This document shows positions 56,292 through 64,000 of a stretch of 64,000 nucleotides of DNA, piece by piece. Every line of letters starts with the position of its first letter. Within the stretch, counting starts at the first letter, position 1. The notes beneath the pieces were generated by a model that worked only from the letters and a program-made list of their open reading frames with translations, did no database searches and was not told where the DNA came from. A program made the translations under genes and the position numbers. The DNA is from Laspinema palackyanum D2c (GTDB taxonomy: Bacteria > Cyanobacteriota > Cyanobacteriia > Cyanobacteriales > Laspinemataceae). The stretch covers positions 118,749-182,748 of the forward strand of contig NZ_JAMXFD010000012.1 in NCBI RefSeq assembly GCF_025370875.1. The letters run 5' to 3'.

Positions 56292-56311
56292 ACTGTAGTT
56301 TATTATACAGT
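56292..56311. promoter_or_regulatory. NtcA-type palindrome ACTGTA-N8-TACAGT
   Basis: NtcA recognises GTA-N8-TAC, usually centred near -41 and followed after about 22 nt by a -10 box. Here GTA is at 56295-56297 and TAC at 56306-56308, with perfectly symmetrical 6-bp arms. In the plus direction TATTTA follows exactly 22 nt later (56331); in the minus direction no -10 is seen. It could control the DUF4126 gene, gdhA, or both. A sequence match only. Confidence 0.5.
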
Positions 56312-56439
56312 TTTTAGCAAAATTTTAGGATATTTAAACGGGGCGATTCCGGCCAATTTCAGGGATAATTCGTTGAGACCTGTATCGAACTCGTCGATCC
56401 CCATGAATATTTAGAATAAAAGTGCATTTAATGCCCGGA

Positions 56440-56700
56440 AAAAGAACATCCTTTAAAAGGCAGGTCTAGGTGGGGAGTAACCATGCAGAGGGAGAGAAAA
56501 GCCGAAAGGGCCAAAGGGGATGGCAGGCAGATCACCGCCTAAGCATTTAAACTAGGAACAGGGGATGCAGCAAAACCCCAGCAAGGTAGGATGCGATCGC
56601 AACCCACTTCGAGAGTTGCGGCGAAAACCGATCAACGATCGCCGAGGGTTCAAACTCCGATAGCTGGACTGGATGAGCGGAAACCATAAGATTCCAAGAG
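56440..56700 (+). promoter_or_regulatory. Possible structured 5' leader of the DUF4126 gene
   Basis: This purine-rich plus-strand region contains GCCGAAAGGGC, an AGGTG/CACC pairing, GGGG-ATGCAGCAAAA-CCCC and a 3' segment CTCCGATAGCTGG. That segment weakly recalls the 3' core of the ydaO (cyclic di-AMP) riboswitch, but other required elements are missing. Family not identified. Confidence 0.3.
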
Positions 56701-56714
56701 ACTAAATTGCCAAT

Positions 56715-57320
56715 ATGATGATTCCACTCCTAGCGGCGCTATCGGCCTCAGCAGCAGGGGGTCTGCGGATTGCCCTACCGCTGCTGTTAATCGGTTTGTT
56801 AAATGCGGATGAATTATGGTCCCAAGTTCCCTTCCTGTCGCAGATTTCCCCCCAGGTGGCGATCGGGGTTCTGGTGAGTTGGTCCTTATTTGAACTATTC
56901 GCCTCGAAACAACCCTGGGGACAGCGCCTCCTCCAAAACGTGCAACTGCTGTTTAGTCCGTTTGTGGGAGCAATTATGGGGATGGCGATCGCCGCGGCGA
57001 GTTTTCGGGACGACAGTGATGCCCCCACCTTTATTGTGGCCTTGATTGGCGTTATCGGGGGATTATTGGCCCTAGTGCTCCAACTGGTCCAAGTCGGGTG
57101 GTTCTATCGCCTCGGGAAATTACCCCTTTGGGCGATTCTCGCTCAAGATGCTTTATGTGTTTGTCTCGTTCTCTTCGCCTTCGACTCACCGACAGAGGGC
57201 GGTATTATTGCCTTACTCCTATTGTGGTTAGCGATTCGTTCCTCCCAGGAGTGGTATCGGTGGTATATCCAGCAAGGTGCGCGGAAAAATCCGCGTCAGA
57301 ATAAAACCGAACCGGATTAA
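56715..57320 (+). CDS. DUF4126-type membrane protein
   Basis: The 201-residue membrane protein has about six hydrophobic segments: LLAALSASAAGGLRIALPLLLIGLL (N-terminal), then VLVSWSLFELFA, FVGAIMGMAIAAASF, FIVALIGVIGGLLALVLQ, an ILAQDALCVCLVLFAF helix and IIALLLLWLAI. Length and topology suit the DUF4126 family, function unknown. The C-terminus is basic. The long, possibly structured leader upstream is unusual for such a small gene. It is convergent with hemH, and a shared terminator lies between them. Confidence 0.7.
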   Translation: MMIPLLAALSASAAGGLRIALPLLLIGLLNADELWSQVPFLSQISPQVAIGVLVSWSLFELFASKQPWGQRLLQNVQLLFSPFVGAIMGMAIAAASFRDDSDAPTFIVALIGVIGGLLALVLQLVQVGWFYRLGKLPLWAILAQDALCVCLVLFAFDSPTEGGIIALLLLWLAIRSSQEWYRWYIQQGARKNPRQNKTEPD

Positions 57321-57368
57321 AGTTCGGCCACCCGGGGACTCTGGGGAATCTCTATCCCTAATTAGGCC

Positions 57369-57404
57369 CTGCCGGTTACTGAGAAATCCCTCAGTCTCCG
57401 GCAG
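57369..57404. terminator. Bidirectional hairpin between DUF4126 gene and hemH
   Basis: CTGCCGG/CCGGCAG and inner ACTGAG/CTCAGT stems stack with small bulges between two convergent genes. Confidence 0.65.
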
Positions 57405-57407
57405 CAA

Positions 57408-58571
57408 CTACAGCAATCCGATAAAATGTAACGGTCCATGACCGCTGATTAATTCAATTAATAGTCCCATAAACCCCAGCATTGCCAGTCGTCCATTCCA
57501 GACTTCCGCAGCGGTGGTCATTCCCCATTCCCAACGTTCTTGGGGATACATTTTGAAGTTTTTCTGAGGACGCATCACCTGATCCAGGGTCAAGGGTGGT
57601 GCATCGATCGCCTCTACGACTAAATTGGCTAAATCCTCGATAAATACCGGATGGGTATTCAACGCCGGGACGCGATGGAAATTTTCAATTCCCGCCTCTT
57701 CTGCCACTTCTCGATATTCCATATCGATTTCTTGGAGGGTTTCGATATGTTCCGAGACAAAGCTAATCGGCACCACCAGTAAATCGTTGACCCCTTCTGC
57801 TGCTAATTCGGCGATCGCATCTTCCGTATAGGGTTTGAGCCATTCCACCGGACCCACGCGACTTTGATAAGCGAGGGTATGACGATTGGGACGATTCAGG
57901 GTTTGTACAATCAGTCTTGTACATTCCTCAATCTCCTGCTGATAAGGGTCGCCTGCTTCTTCCACATAGCTGACTGGGACCCCATGAGCACTAAAGAAAA
58001 TGTGCACTTGGTCGGGATTTTCAAACCCATCCAGTTCTCGGGCGATCAATTGCGCCATCGCTTGCAGATAACCGGGACGCTGATACCAGGAAGGGATAAC
58101 CGTGTGTTCTTGGGGGGCCACAGAGGGGTCGTCGGACCAAATTTTTTCTAATAATCGGAAACTGGATCCGCTGGTGCTGATGGAAAATTGAGGATACAGA
58201 GGGAGAATGACTAATTGTTCGACGCCATCGCGCTTGATGCGGGCGATCGCCTCTTCCGTGAACGGATGCCAGTAGCGCATTCCGATGTACACCTGCACCT
58301 CCTGTCCTTTGTCCTGTAAACTTTGTTGCAGGGCGATCGCTTGCTCCTCGGTAATCCGACGCAAAGGCGAACCCCCGCCAATTTCCATATAATTGGCTTG
58401 GGATTTTTTATGCCGCAGGCTGGAAATCAGCCATGCTAGGGGTTTTTGCATCCACGGAAAAGGCAAGCGAATGATTTCCGGGTCAGCAAACAGGTTGTAC
58501 AAAAAGGGTCGAACATCTTCAATTTGCTCCGGCCCACCTAAATTTAGTAACAGTACCCCTACACGGCCCAT
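57408..58571 (-). CDS. hemH: Ferrochelatase with C-terminal light-harvesting-like helix
   Basis: HemH inserts Fe2+ into protoporphyrin IX to give heme at the membrane. The product has ~387 residues, including [48 protein letters not shown] (the SAHG active-site His) and LKPYTEDAI. After residue ~340 the sequence [19 protein letters not shown] adds a chlorophyll a/b-binding (HLIP-type) helix, a known cyanobacterial and plastid fusion that lets the enzyme associate with chlorophyll proteins. The start is ATG of MGRVGVLL; a GTG nine bases earlier has good spacing to AAGGA and could also be used. Confidence 0.93.
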   Translation of the reverse strand: MGRVGVLLLNLGGPEQIEDVRPFLYNLFADPEIIRLPFPWMQKPLAWLISSLRHKKSQANYMEIGGGSPLRRITEEQAIALQQSLQDKGQEVQVYIGMRYWHPFTEEAIARIKRDGVEQLVILPLYPQFSISTSGSSFRLLEKIWSDDPSVAPQEHTVIPSWYQRPGYLQAMAQLIARELDGFENPDQVHIFFSAHGVPVSYVEEAGDPYQQEIEECTRLIVQTLNRPNRHTLAYQSRVGPVEWLKPYTEDAIAELAAEGVNDLLVVPISFVSEHIETLQEIDMEYREVAEEAGIENFHRVPALNTHPVFIEDLANLVVEAIDAPPLTLDQVMRPQKNFKMYPQERWEWGMTTAAEVWNGRLAMLGFMGLLIELISGHGPLHFIGLL

Positions 58572-58693
58572 AGCAGTCACAGTTTCCTTAGTGTTTTCAT
58601 TATTGTTTACTTATTTTAACAATAATACCGTTGATTAAGTCACAGTTTGAGTTAAATCGGCATTTTTATCCATTTTTATTCAAGGGGGTATCC

Positions 58694-59326
58694 GTGGCTA
58701 CAATTTTAAGAGACTGGAGTTATCGCTATCAGTGGCTTTACGATGGCATCTCCCGCATCGCCGCCCTCAGCGTCGGAGGGGAATCTCGCTTTCGTCAGTT
58801 AGCCCTCCAAGGGCTCACCCTCCATCCTGAGAGCAAAATCCTAGATTTGTGCTGTGGGAGTGGTCAAGCCACCGCCTATCTCGTCCAATCTTCCCAGAAC
58901 GTCACCGGCTTGGATGCCTCTCCCCTTTCCTTAAATCGGGCGCGAAACAATGTCCCCGAAGCCTCCTACATTGAAGCCTTCGCCGAAAATATGCCCATTG
59001 GCGACGGTGAATTTGACCTTGTGCATACCAGCGCCGCCCTGCACGAAATGGATCCCCAGCAATTGCGGCAAATTCTTCAGGAAGTGTATCGGGTCCTGAA
59101 GCCGGGAGGAACATTTGCGATCGTGGATTTTCATCCGCCCACCAATCCCCTATTTTGGCCTGGATTGGCTCTATTTTTCTGGCTCTTTGAAACCGAAACC
59201 GCTTGGCAATTACTCCAAACTAATTTACCCGAACTGTTGCAAGAAATTGGCTTTAAAGTTGATTCTCCCCGACTCTATGCCGGGGGCAGTTTGCAAGTGA
59301 TTCATGCTCAGAAATCCGCAGTATAA
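58694..59326 (+). CDS. Class I SAM-dependent methyltransferase
   Basis: The 210-residue enzyme has the SAM-binding motif ILDLCCGSGQATAYL (~44-58), the acidic VTGLDASPLSL, and LHEMDPQQLRQILQEVYRVLKPGG. The YRYQWLYDGISRIAALSVGGE start resembles cyanobacterial quinone-ring methyltransferases of the MenG type, so a role in phylloquinone synthesis is possible but unproven. The GTG start follows AAGGGGG; an upstream ATG frame extension of 21 residues is not family-like. It is divergent from hemH. Three tandem repeats follow. Confidence 0.82.
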   Translation: MATILRDWSYRYQWLYDGISRIAALSVGGESRFRQLALQGLTLHPESKILDLCCGSGQATAYLVQSSQNVTGLDASPLSLNRARNNVPEASYIEAFAENMPIGDGEFDLVHTSAALHEMDPQQLRQILQEVYRVLKPGGTFAIVDFHPPTNPLFWPGLALFFWLFETETAWQLLQTNLPELLQEIGFKVDSPRLYAGGSLQVIHAQKSAV

Positions 59327-59331
59327 GGACT

Positions 59332-59562
59332 AGAAACCGGGTTTCTGCGACAATTGTTGTCTCTTGCCCTAAATTTATGAAAGAAACCCGGTTTCTTTAA
59401 CTTTGGGGACCAGAAACCGGGTTTCTGCGATAAGTGTTGTCTCTTGCCCTAAATTTATGAAAGAAACCCGGTTTCTTTAACTTTGGGGACCAGAAACCGG
59501 GTTTCTGCGATAAGTGTTGTCTCTTGCCCTAAATTTATGAAAGAAACCCGGTTTCTTTAACT
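59332..59562. repeat. Three tandem 80-bp repeats with GAAACCGGGTTTC palindromes
   Basis: Units start at 59332, 59412 and 59492 with an exact 80-bp period and only a few differences in the first copy. Each unit has AGAAACCGGGTTTCT near its start and AAAGAAACCCGGTTTCTTT near its end, so each can form hairpins alone and with its neighbour. Confidence 0.85.
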
Positions 59563-59643
59563 CACGAAACACATAGCAATCGTTGCTTCGTTTGGCTTGT
59601 CGAAATTAGCGGCAAGGGTGGGCAAAGGCCCACCCGATTGACG

Positions 59644-62274
59644 TTACTGCAACCCTTCTTTTAACTGGGTTTTAGCCGTCTCTAATGCTTCTTTTAACTG
59701 GTTCGGGTCCCGTCCCCCCGCTTGCGCCAGGTTCGGGCGTCCCCCGCCACCGCCACCACAAATTTTGGCGATCGCACCAATAAATTTACCCGCTTGCAAT
59801 CCTTTGGCATTCACTTCTTTGCTAAAGGCAGCCACTAAACTGACTTTATCAGAACTGGGAACTGAACCCAAAACAACCGCCCCATTTCCGAGTTTTTGGA
59901 GTAACCGTTCCGCCGCAGTTTTTAACGCATCTGCATCCACTTCGCCGAGATTGGCAACAATCAGTTTAAACTCACCAATAAATTCAGCATCTACAAGTAA
60001 TTGCTCTGATTTAACAATGGCTAATTCGGATTTGAGGGAGTCTAATTGCTTTTGAGTGGCTTTTAATTCTCCTTGGATGCTATCGATCCGATCGCAAATT
60101 TCCTCGGGTTTCACCTTAAACCGATCGCTCAATTCCCGAACCACGCGATCACGCACTTCCAAATAGTCCAAAATCGCCGGTCCCGCCACCGCTTCAATTC
60201 GCCGGACCCCGGAGGCAACCCCCGATTCTGAAACAATCTTAAACGCGCCAATTTCAGAGGTATTACTCACATGAGTTCCCCCGCACAATTCCATTGAAAC
60301 CCCGGGAAAATCAATCACTCGCACTTCGTCGGCATACTTCTCACCGAACATGGCGACTGCACCTTTTGCCCTCGCCTCCGTCAGTCCCATAATCTCAATT
60401 TGCGCTTGATGCGCTTCCGCAATCCAAGTATTCACCCGGTCCTCAACTTGTTTCAACTCCTCCGGAGTCAGGGAACGAGGACAATTGAAATCAAAGCGCA
60501 AACGGTCAAAATCAACCAGGGAACCCGCTTGAGAAATTCCCTCATCCACCAGCAATTTTAAGGCCGCTTGCAGCAAGTGAGTTGCGGTATGATTGGCTTG
60601 AGCGCGACGACGACAAGCGCGGTCAATTTGAGCGGTAATGCGATCGCCAACCGAGATGGTTCCGCGTTCAATCCGTCCGAAATGAACAAAGAAATCCGAT
60701 TCCTTTTTCACCTCTTCAATGCGAACCAAGCTATCTTGACCCGAGAGAAATCCCCGATCGCCAATTTGTCCCCCGGATTCAGCATAGAAGGGCGTTTTAT
60801 CTAAGACGATTTGAACGCGATCGCCAGAGGTTGCGGATTCGACAGAGTTCCCCCCCATCAAAATAACCGTTATTTCTGAGGTGGTCACAGGTTCAGAATA
60901 GCCTAAAAATTCCGTGGCGTTGATCTGTTGGGCGAGTTTATCTAAACTGCCTTGTACCGTCAGATCAATGGTTTCATGGGCCGCTTGCGATCGCACCCGT
61001 TGTTCTTCCATTGCTTCCTCAAACCCAGGCAATTCCACCGTCATTCCCCGTTCTTCCGCAATTTCTTGGGTCAGTTCTAGAGGGAAACCATAAGTATCAT
61101 AGAGGATAAACGCATCCCGTCCCGGAATTTCTTTGGGGTTTTTCTCCATCAATTCTGCTAACAGTTTTTCACCCCGTTCTAGGGTTTCCAAAAACCTTGT
61201 TTCTTCCCGTTGGAGTTCCGCCTTCAGACTCGCCTCGCGATCGCGCAGATTGGGATAGGCCCCTTCTCCCAGGGCGATCGCCGCTTCTGCCACCTCGGGA
61301 GTAAACACACCTTCAATGCCAATTAATCGTCCATGACGCACCACCCGACGAATTAACCGACGCAGAATATACCCTCTGCCAATATTAGAGGCAGTAATTC
61401 CATCGGCAATCATCTGCACCACGGCGCGAGAATGGTCCCCAATCACTTTCAGAGAAACTTTGGTTTTTTCATCCGCCTTGGCGTAATCAATTCCCGCAAT
61501 ATCCGCCGCTTTTTTGACAATCGGGAAAATCAGGTCCGTTTCATAATTGTTGGGAACTTTTTGAAGGATTTGCGCCATCCGTTCTAACCCCAATCCCGTG
61601 TCAATATTCTTTTTCGCCAACGGGGTGAGATTGCCTTCCGCATCCCGGTTGTACTGCATGAACACCAGGTTATAGAATTCGATGAAGCGGGTATCGTCTT
61701 CTAAATCTAGGTTGTCATCCCCGAGTTCGGGATGAAAGTCATAATACAATTCCGAACAAGGACCACAGGGACCCGTGGGACCCGACGCCCAGAAATTATC
61801 CGCTTCATCCATCCGCTTAATCCGATGGGGAGGAATGCCGATTTTGTCCCGCCAGATATTGAACGCTTCGTCATCTTCGCGGAAGACACTGACAACAATG
61901 CGATCCGCAGGAAGTCCATAGACTTCGGTGGAGAGTTCCCAGGCAAAGGCGATCGCCTGTTCTTTGAAGTAATCCCCAAAGCTAAAATTGCCCAACATCT
62001 CAAAAAAGGTATGATGGCGGGCAGTGCGTCCCACATTTTCGATATCATTGGTGCGGATGCACTTTTGGGACGTGGTAGCGCGAGGGAATTCCGGAGTGCG
62101 TTGTCCGAGAAAAATGGGTTTAAACGGCAGCATCCCGGCGATGGTGAGTAAAACCGTAGGGTCTTCTGGGACTAAAGAGGCACTCGGCAGGATTTGATGA
62201 CCCCTAGCGGCATAAAAATTGAGAAACTTGTCGCGGATTTGGTTACCGGAGAGGGATTCAGGAACAGCAGGCAT
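59644..62274 (-). CDS. alaS: Alanine--tRNA ligase
   Basis: AlaRS charges tRNA-Ala. The 876-residue class II enzyme has, in order, the catalytic domain (LRDRE-like core; [29 protein letters not shown] and [15 protein letters not shown]), the helical tRNA-recognition domain and the editing domain. Editing zinc ligands are the HTATHLL histidines and CGGTHV. A C-Ala domain ends with [16 protein letters not shown]. Typical length is 870-880 residues, so it is complete. It is upstream of the repeat array and is a single gene. Confidence 0.97.
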   Translation of the reverse strand: MPAVPESLSGNQIRDKFLNFYAARGHQILPSASLVPEDPTVLLTIAGMLPFKPIFLGQRTPEFPRATTSQKCIRTNDIENVGRTARHHTFFEMLGNFSFGDYFKEQAIAFAWELSTEVYGLPADRIVVSVFREDDEAFNIWRDKIGIPPHRIKRMDEADNFWASGPTGPCGPCSELYYDFHPELGDDNLDLEDDTRFIEFYNLVFMQYNRDAEGNLTPLAKKNIDTGLGLERMAQILQKVPNNYETDLIFPIVKKAADIAGIDYAKADEKTKVSLKVIGDHSRAVVQMIADGITASNIGRGYILRRLIRRVVRHGRLIGIEGVFTPEVAEAAIALGEGAYPNLRDREASLKAELQREETRFLETLERGEKLLAELMEKNPKEIPGRDAFILYDTYGFPLELTQEIAEERGMTVELPGFEEAMEEQRVRSQAAHETIDLTVQGSLDKLAQQINATEFLGYSEPVTTSEITVILMGGNSVESATSGDRVQIVLDKTPFYAESGGQIGDRGFLSGQDSLVRIEEVKKESDFFVHFGRIERGTISVGDRITAQIDRACRRRAQANHTATHLLQAALKLLVDEGISQAGSLVDFDRLRFDFNCPRSLTPEELKQVEDRVNTWIAEAHQAQIEIMGLTEARAKGAVAMFGEKYADEVRVIDFPGVSMELCGGTHVSNTSEIGAFKIVSESGVASGVRRIEAVAGPAILDYLEVRDRVVRELSDRFKVKPEEICDRIDSIQGELKATQKQLDSLKSELAIVKSEQLLVDAEFIGEFKLIVANLGEVDADALKTAAERLLQKLGNGAVVLGSVPSSDKVSLVAAFSKEVNAKGLQAGKFIGAIAKICGGGGGGRPNLAQAGGRDPNQLKEALETAKTQLKEGLQ

Positions 62275-62493
62275 GAGTTAGTTAACGACTTTCATTGAGT
62301 GAACAGGTACTCTATTGTTGCATTCGTTGAGAGGCGATCGCTACATCAGTGGATTGAAGAGGAGTTGTAGAGGGTTAGGGTCCCTGAATCCGGGGGACTG
62401 GGGAAGGGATCAGAGGCGATCGCACCGCATCACCTCCCCTTCTCCTGTCTCACGAGTCAGAACATCACTCCCAAACAATTTCCCACCCTGAAA

Positions 62494-62520
62494 AAACCCA
62501 GTAGATCACCTACTGGGTTT
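62494..62520 (-). terminator. Terminator of the small exported-protein gene
   Basis: A perfect 11-bp stem AAACCCAGTAG / CTACTGGGTTT with a 5-nt loop. On the minus strand it is followed by TTT and lies 28 bp beyond the stop codon. Confidence 0.7.
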
Positions 62521-62547
62521 CACTGTTCCGCTCAAAATTGATATTCA

Positions 62548-62814
62548 TTAACTGGCAACAGAGTCTGTTCTCATTTCCTGGGAACTGGGTTGTGTAAATG
62601 TTGCACTAGAACAATCATCTCTTCTACCGCTACCCCGAGGAATCGTACATTTTTTTTCATCCGGATTTTGTTGAGTGACTGAAACAACGGTATTGGTATG
62701 ATTTGAACTGATAAATTCCGTAGTCTTACTGAGATTGTCTTTAACTTGAGGCACCCCAATTACCGTACCAATAACTAAACTAAAAAAAACAACAAAGGTT
62801 ACTTGCTTAAGCAT
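62548..62814 (-). CDS. Small exported protein of unknown function
   Basis: The 88-residue product has a hydrophobic N-terminus (VTFVVFFSLVIGTVIGV, likely signal or anchor). Its mature part is polar, Ser/Thr/Asn-rich with two Cys (KKCTIPRGSGRRDDCSS) that could form a disulfide. I do not recognise a family. The A+T-rich context and a clean terminator downstream support a real gene. ATG start. Confidence 0.5.
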   Translation of the reverse strand: MLKQVTFVVFFSLVIGTVIGVPQVKDNLSKTTEFISSNHTNTVVSVTQQNPDEKKCTIPRGSGRRDDCSSATFTQPSSQEMRTDSVAS

Positions 62815-63370
62815 GAAAATGGCAGGGGTAAATTGGTCACTCCCTCCTACCAGTGAGCATAAAAATTTCAGGAATATTTTTTAAAATCTTATGAATTAGT
62901 GCTTTTTTTGTCATTTGCGACTTAATAAAAACAGAGAAATACTAGAAAATCCGGTAAATTTTTAAAACTTTTTTCCTCAAGACAATCCGGGAAAACGCCC
63001 TCCCTGATCCGCGCAGTTACAAGGGTAAAATCCCCGTGAAATAGGGATTTCGCGAGACAAGCATAGTCTCTTGGACCCGTTTAAGACTGAATGAGACTCT
63101 GGATATCCTGAGTAAAGACAACAGACCGACTGTAGCGATCGTCTCGTTTTTACACCCAGCAACGCCGTGTTCAAGAGTGCAGCGCCTTCACCCAATCCGT
63201 AGGGTCTATGGTATTAGTTTGTATTAATTTTGACAGAGTAACTGGCCTTCCCACTTCCGAAAACAGAAACATCACGGGTTATTCTAGTTCAGGCAACCGC
63301 GATTCTTCAGTTTTCTGGAGGAATTGAGTGGAGCGAAAAAATTAGTTTATTCAGTTGTCTCAACACTATT
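62815..63370. other. Intergenic region before the methyltransferase gene end
   Basis: These 550 bp hold no supported gene. An 8-bp hairpin AAATCCCC/AGGGATTT near 63030 and A+T-rich runs near 62880-62960 are the only features noticed. A reverse 72-codon frame has no protein features. Confidence 0.4.
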
Positions 63371-64000
63371 CTAATTTTTTAAATTAAAACATAGCGGGAT
63401 AGGTTCCTGAAACTGAAGAGATTTTTTAGAGGGCGATCGCAGCTTATTTTCTAAATACAGCCTCACCCTAACCGCTAACGACTTGGCCAAAATGGGTGGA
63501 ACAGCATTGCCAATCTGTTTACACTGACTGTCTTCGCTGCCTTGAAATTCAAACCAATCGGGAAAACTTTGCAGACGTGCGCCTTCGCGAACCGTTAACC
63601 GTCGTCTACGTCCTGACGGTAAGCGAATTCTTAACATATCTCCGGTGGGTGCGCTGAGATTGCGACAGGTTACAGTTCGGGAGGGTCGATCTAAATGTAA
63701 ATCTCTAGGGTTGACACATTTAGAGGCTTTTTCATATTTTCTAATATATTCATCCATGCTGGGCGTGAGAAATTTAGAGTTTGTAGGTGCTATAAATGCC
63801 AATTCTCCGAGGGCTTCTCCAGCAGTGTAGGGATGAGAGTGATGAGTTTTTTCCGGCCATTCCCATCCACCTTTATGGGCGATACAAAATAATCTCTGTC
63901 GGCGTTGAGGGACACCATAATCACTTACGGTTCGCTCATTTTTGACCCTACTCCCTGAGATAGGAAACCATAAGTGAAGGCTCACCACAAGTGGCAGGGG
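63371..64000 (-). CDS. Cytosine-5 DNA methyltransferase, C-terminal part (cut by window edge)
   Basis: The reading frame is open to the window end, so the N-terminal part with the catalytic PC motif lies outside. Seen here: DYGVPQRRQRLFCIA (conserved motif before the target-recognition domain), then DRPSRTVTCRNLSAPTG, motif IX/X LTVREGARLQSFPDWFEF and QIGNAVPPILAKSLA. These define C5-MTases such as Dcm-type enzymes of restriction-modification systems. The final ~30 residues are unique. Specificity cannot be read from this part. The upstream neighbourhood beyond the window would show whether a restriction enzyme is paired. Confidence 0.88.
   Translation of the reverse strand, partial: PLPLVVSLHLWFPISGSRVKNERTVSDYGVPQRRQRLFCIAHKGGWEWPEKTHHSHPYTAGEALGELAFIAPTNSKFLTPSMDEYIRKYEKASKCVNPRDLHLDRPSRTVTCRNLSAPTGDMLRIRLPSGRRRRLTVREGARLQSFPDWFEFQGSEDSQCKQIGNAVPPILAKSLAVRVRLYLENKLRSPSKKSLQFQEPIPLCFNLKN

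Larger units (their letters stand above)
56051..56714. other. Long intergenic region with palindromes and a purine-rich stretch
   Basis: These 660 bp separate divergent genes. They contain a 15-bp stem-loop, an NtcA-like site (both listed separately) and, at about 56440-56700, a purine-rich region with several short hairpins and GAAA-type loops on the plus strand. Forward short frames are absent. The reverse strand has a 46-codon frame starting at the ATG near 56685 (MVSAHPVQLSEFE...), which I judge weak. Confidence 0.45.

Noticed and set aside
56540..56690. 46-codon reverse frame starting MVSAHPVQLSEFE
   Set aside because: The putative ribosome site is weak and no family is known; kept only as a note.
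56461..56700. yybP-ykoY (Mn2+) or ydaO riboswitch
   Set aside because: Short matches exist (GGGGAGTA; CCGATAGCT), but the other conserved parts of both families are absent, so no name is given.
1..64000. CRISPR array
   Set aside because: The tandem repeats found have unequal or 80-91-bp spacing and no unique ~35-bp spacers between direct repeats.

Overview
The window looks like chromosomal DNA of a filamentous cyanobacterium, probably of the Oscillatoriales type (the order is an inference). The palindromic octamer GCGATCGC (HIP1) is scattered through genes and spacers. The gene set includes the photosystem II subunit Psb30, a ferrochelatase with a C-terminal chlorophyll-binding-type tail, Gdt1/UPF0016 half-transporters, and multi-domain PAS/GAF/kinase signalling proteins. 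Many short inverted repeats lie between genes. I see no rRNA genes, no CRISPR array and no prophage.

Layout. 0-2.1 kb: psb30, then a forward cluster of a YkgJ-type cysteine-cluster protein and two adjacent UPF0016 halves that probably form one manganese exporter. 2.1-6.2 kb: a small membrane protein, queC, an orphan ribbon-helix-helix protein, and a CorC/CNNM-type membrane protein. 6.3-12.4 kb: two exported proteins of unknown role, a tRNA with anticodon CAU, pyrE, a repeat-rich spacer, pyrC and signal peptidase I. 12.7-18.7 kb: a CBS-linked histidine kinase with a decayed ATPase domain, a PAS/GAF diguanylate cyclase and a GT8-like protein. 18.8-24.3 kb: a small membrane protein, an ABC1/AarF kinase, a DegT-family aminotransferase, and an insertion carrying the RNA-guided nuclease IscB with its presumed omegaRNA. 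24.4-27.7 kb: a UPF0014 (FetB-like) permease, a divergent ZIP-like transporter and a luciferase-like flavin oxidoreductase. 27.8-34.1 kb: two tandem ~1000-residue SBBP beta-propeller proteins sharing a nearly identical tract. 34.2-41.5 kb: a membrane-anchored helical protein, sucC-sucD, a DUF815 ATPase, a GIY-YIG-like protein and a 2'-5' RNA ligase-like protein. 41.7-45.3 kb: an SRPBCC protein, a small exported protein, a zinc alcohol dehydrogenase and rimM. 45.7-53.2 kb: a 2010-residue Ser/Thr kinase-ATPase-histidine kinase-receiver protein, translationally overlapped by a receiver-histidine kinase. 53.5-64 kb: a second GT8-like protein, a glutamate dehydrogenase-type gene with an NtcA-like palindrome upstream, a DUF4126 membrane protein, hemH, a methyltransferase, alaS, a small exported protein and the 3' part of a cytosine-5 DNA methyltransferase cut by the window edge.

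How genes may work together. The UPF0016 pair sits beside psb30, so manganese handling and photosystem II lie side by side. pyrE and pyrC act in the same UMP pathway but are on opposite strands 1.1 kb apart. sucC and sucD form one enzyme. The two overlapping kinases probably form one signalling route; the decayed kinase at 12.7 kb resembles the second of them. The least explained parts are the purine-rich leader before the DUF4126 gene, the decayed kinase, the ZIP-like protein that has lost the usual metal motifs, and the mosaic identity of the SBBP pair.
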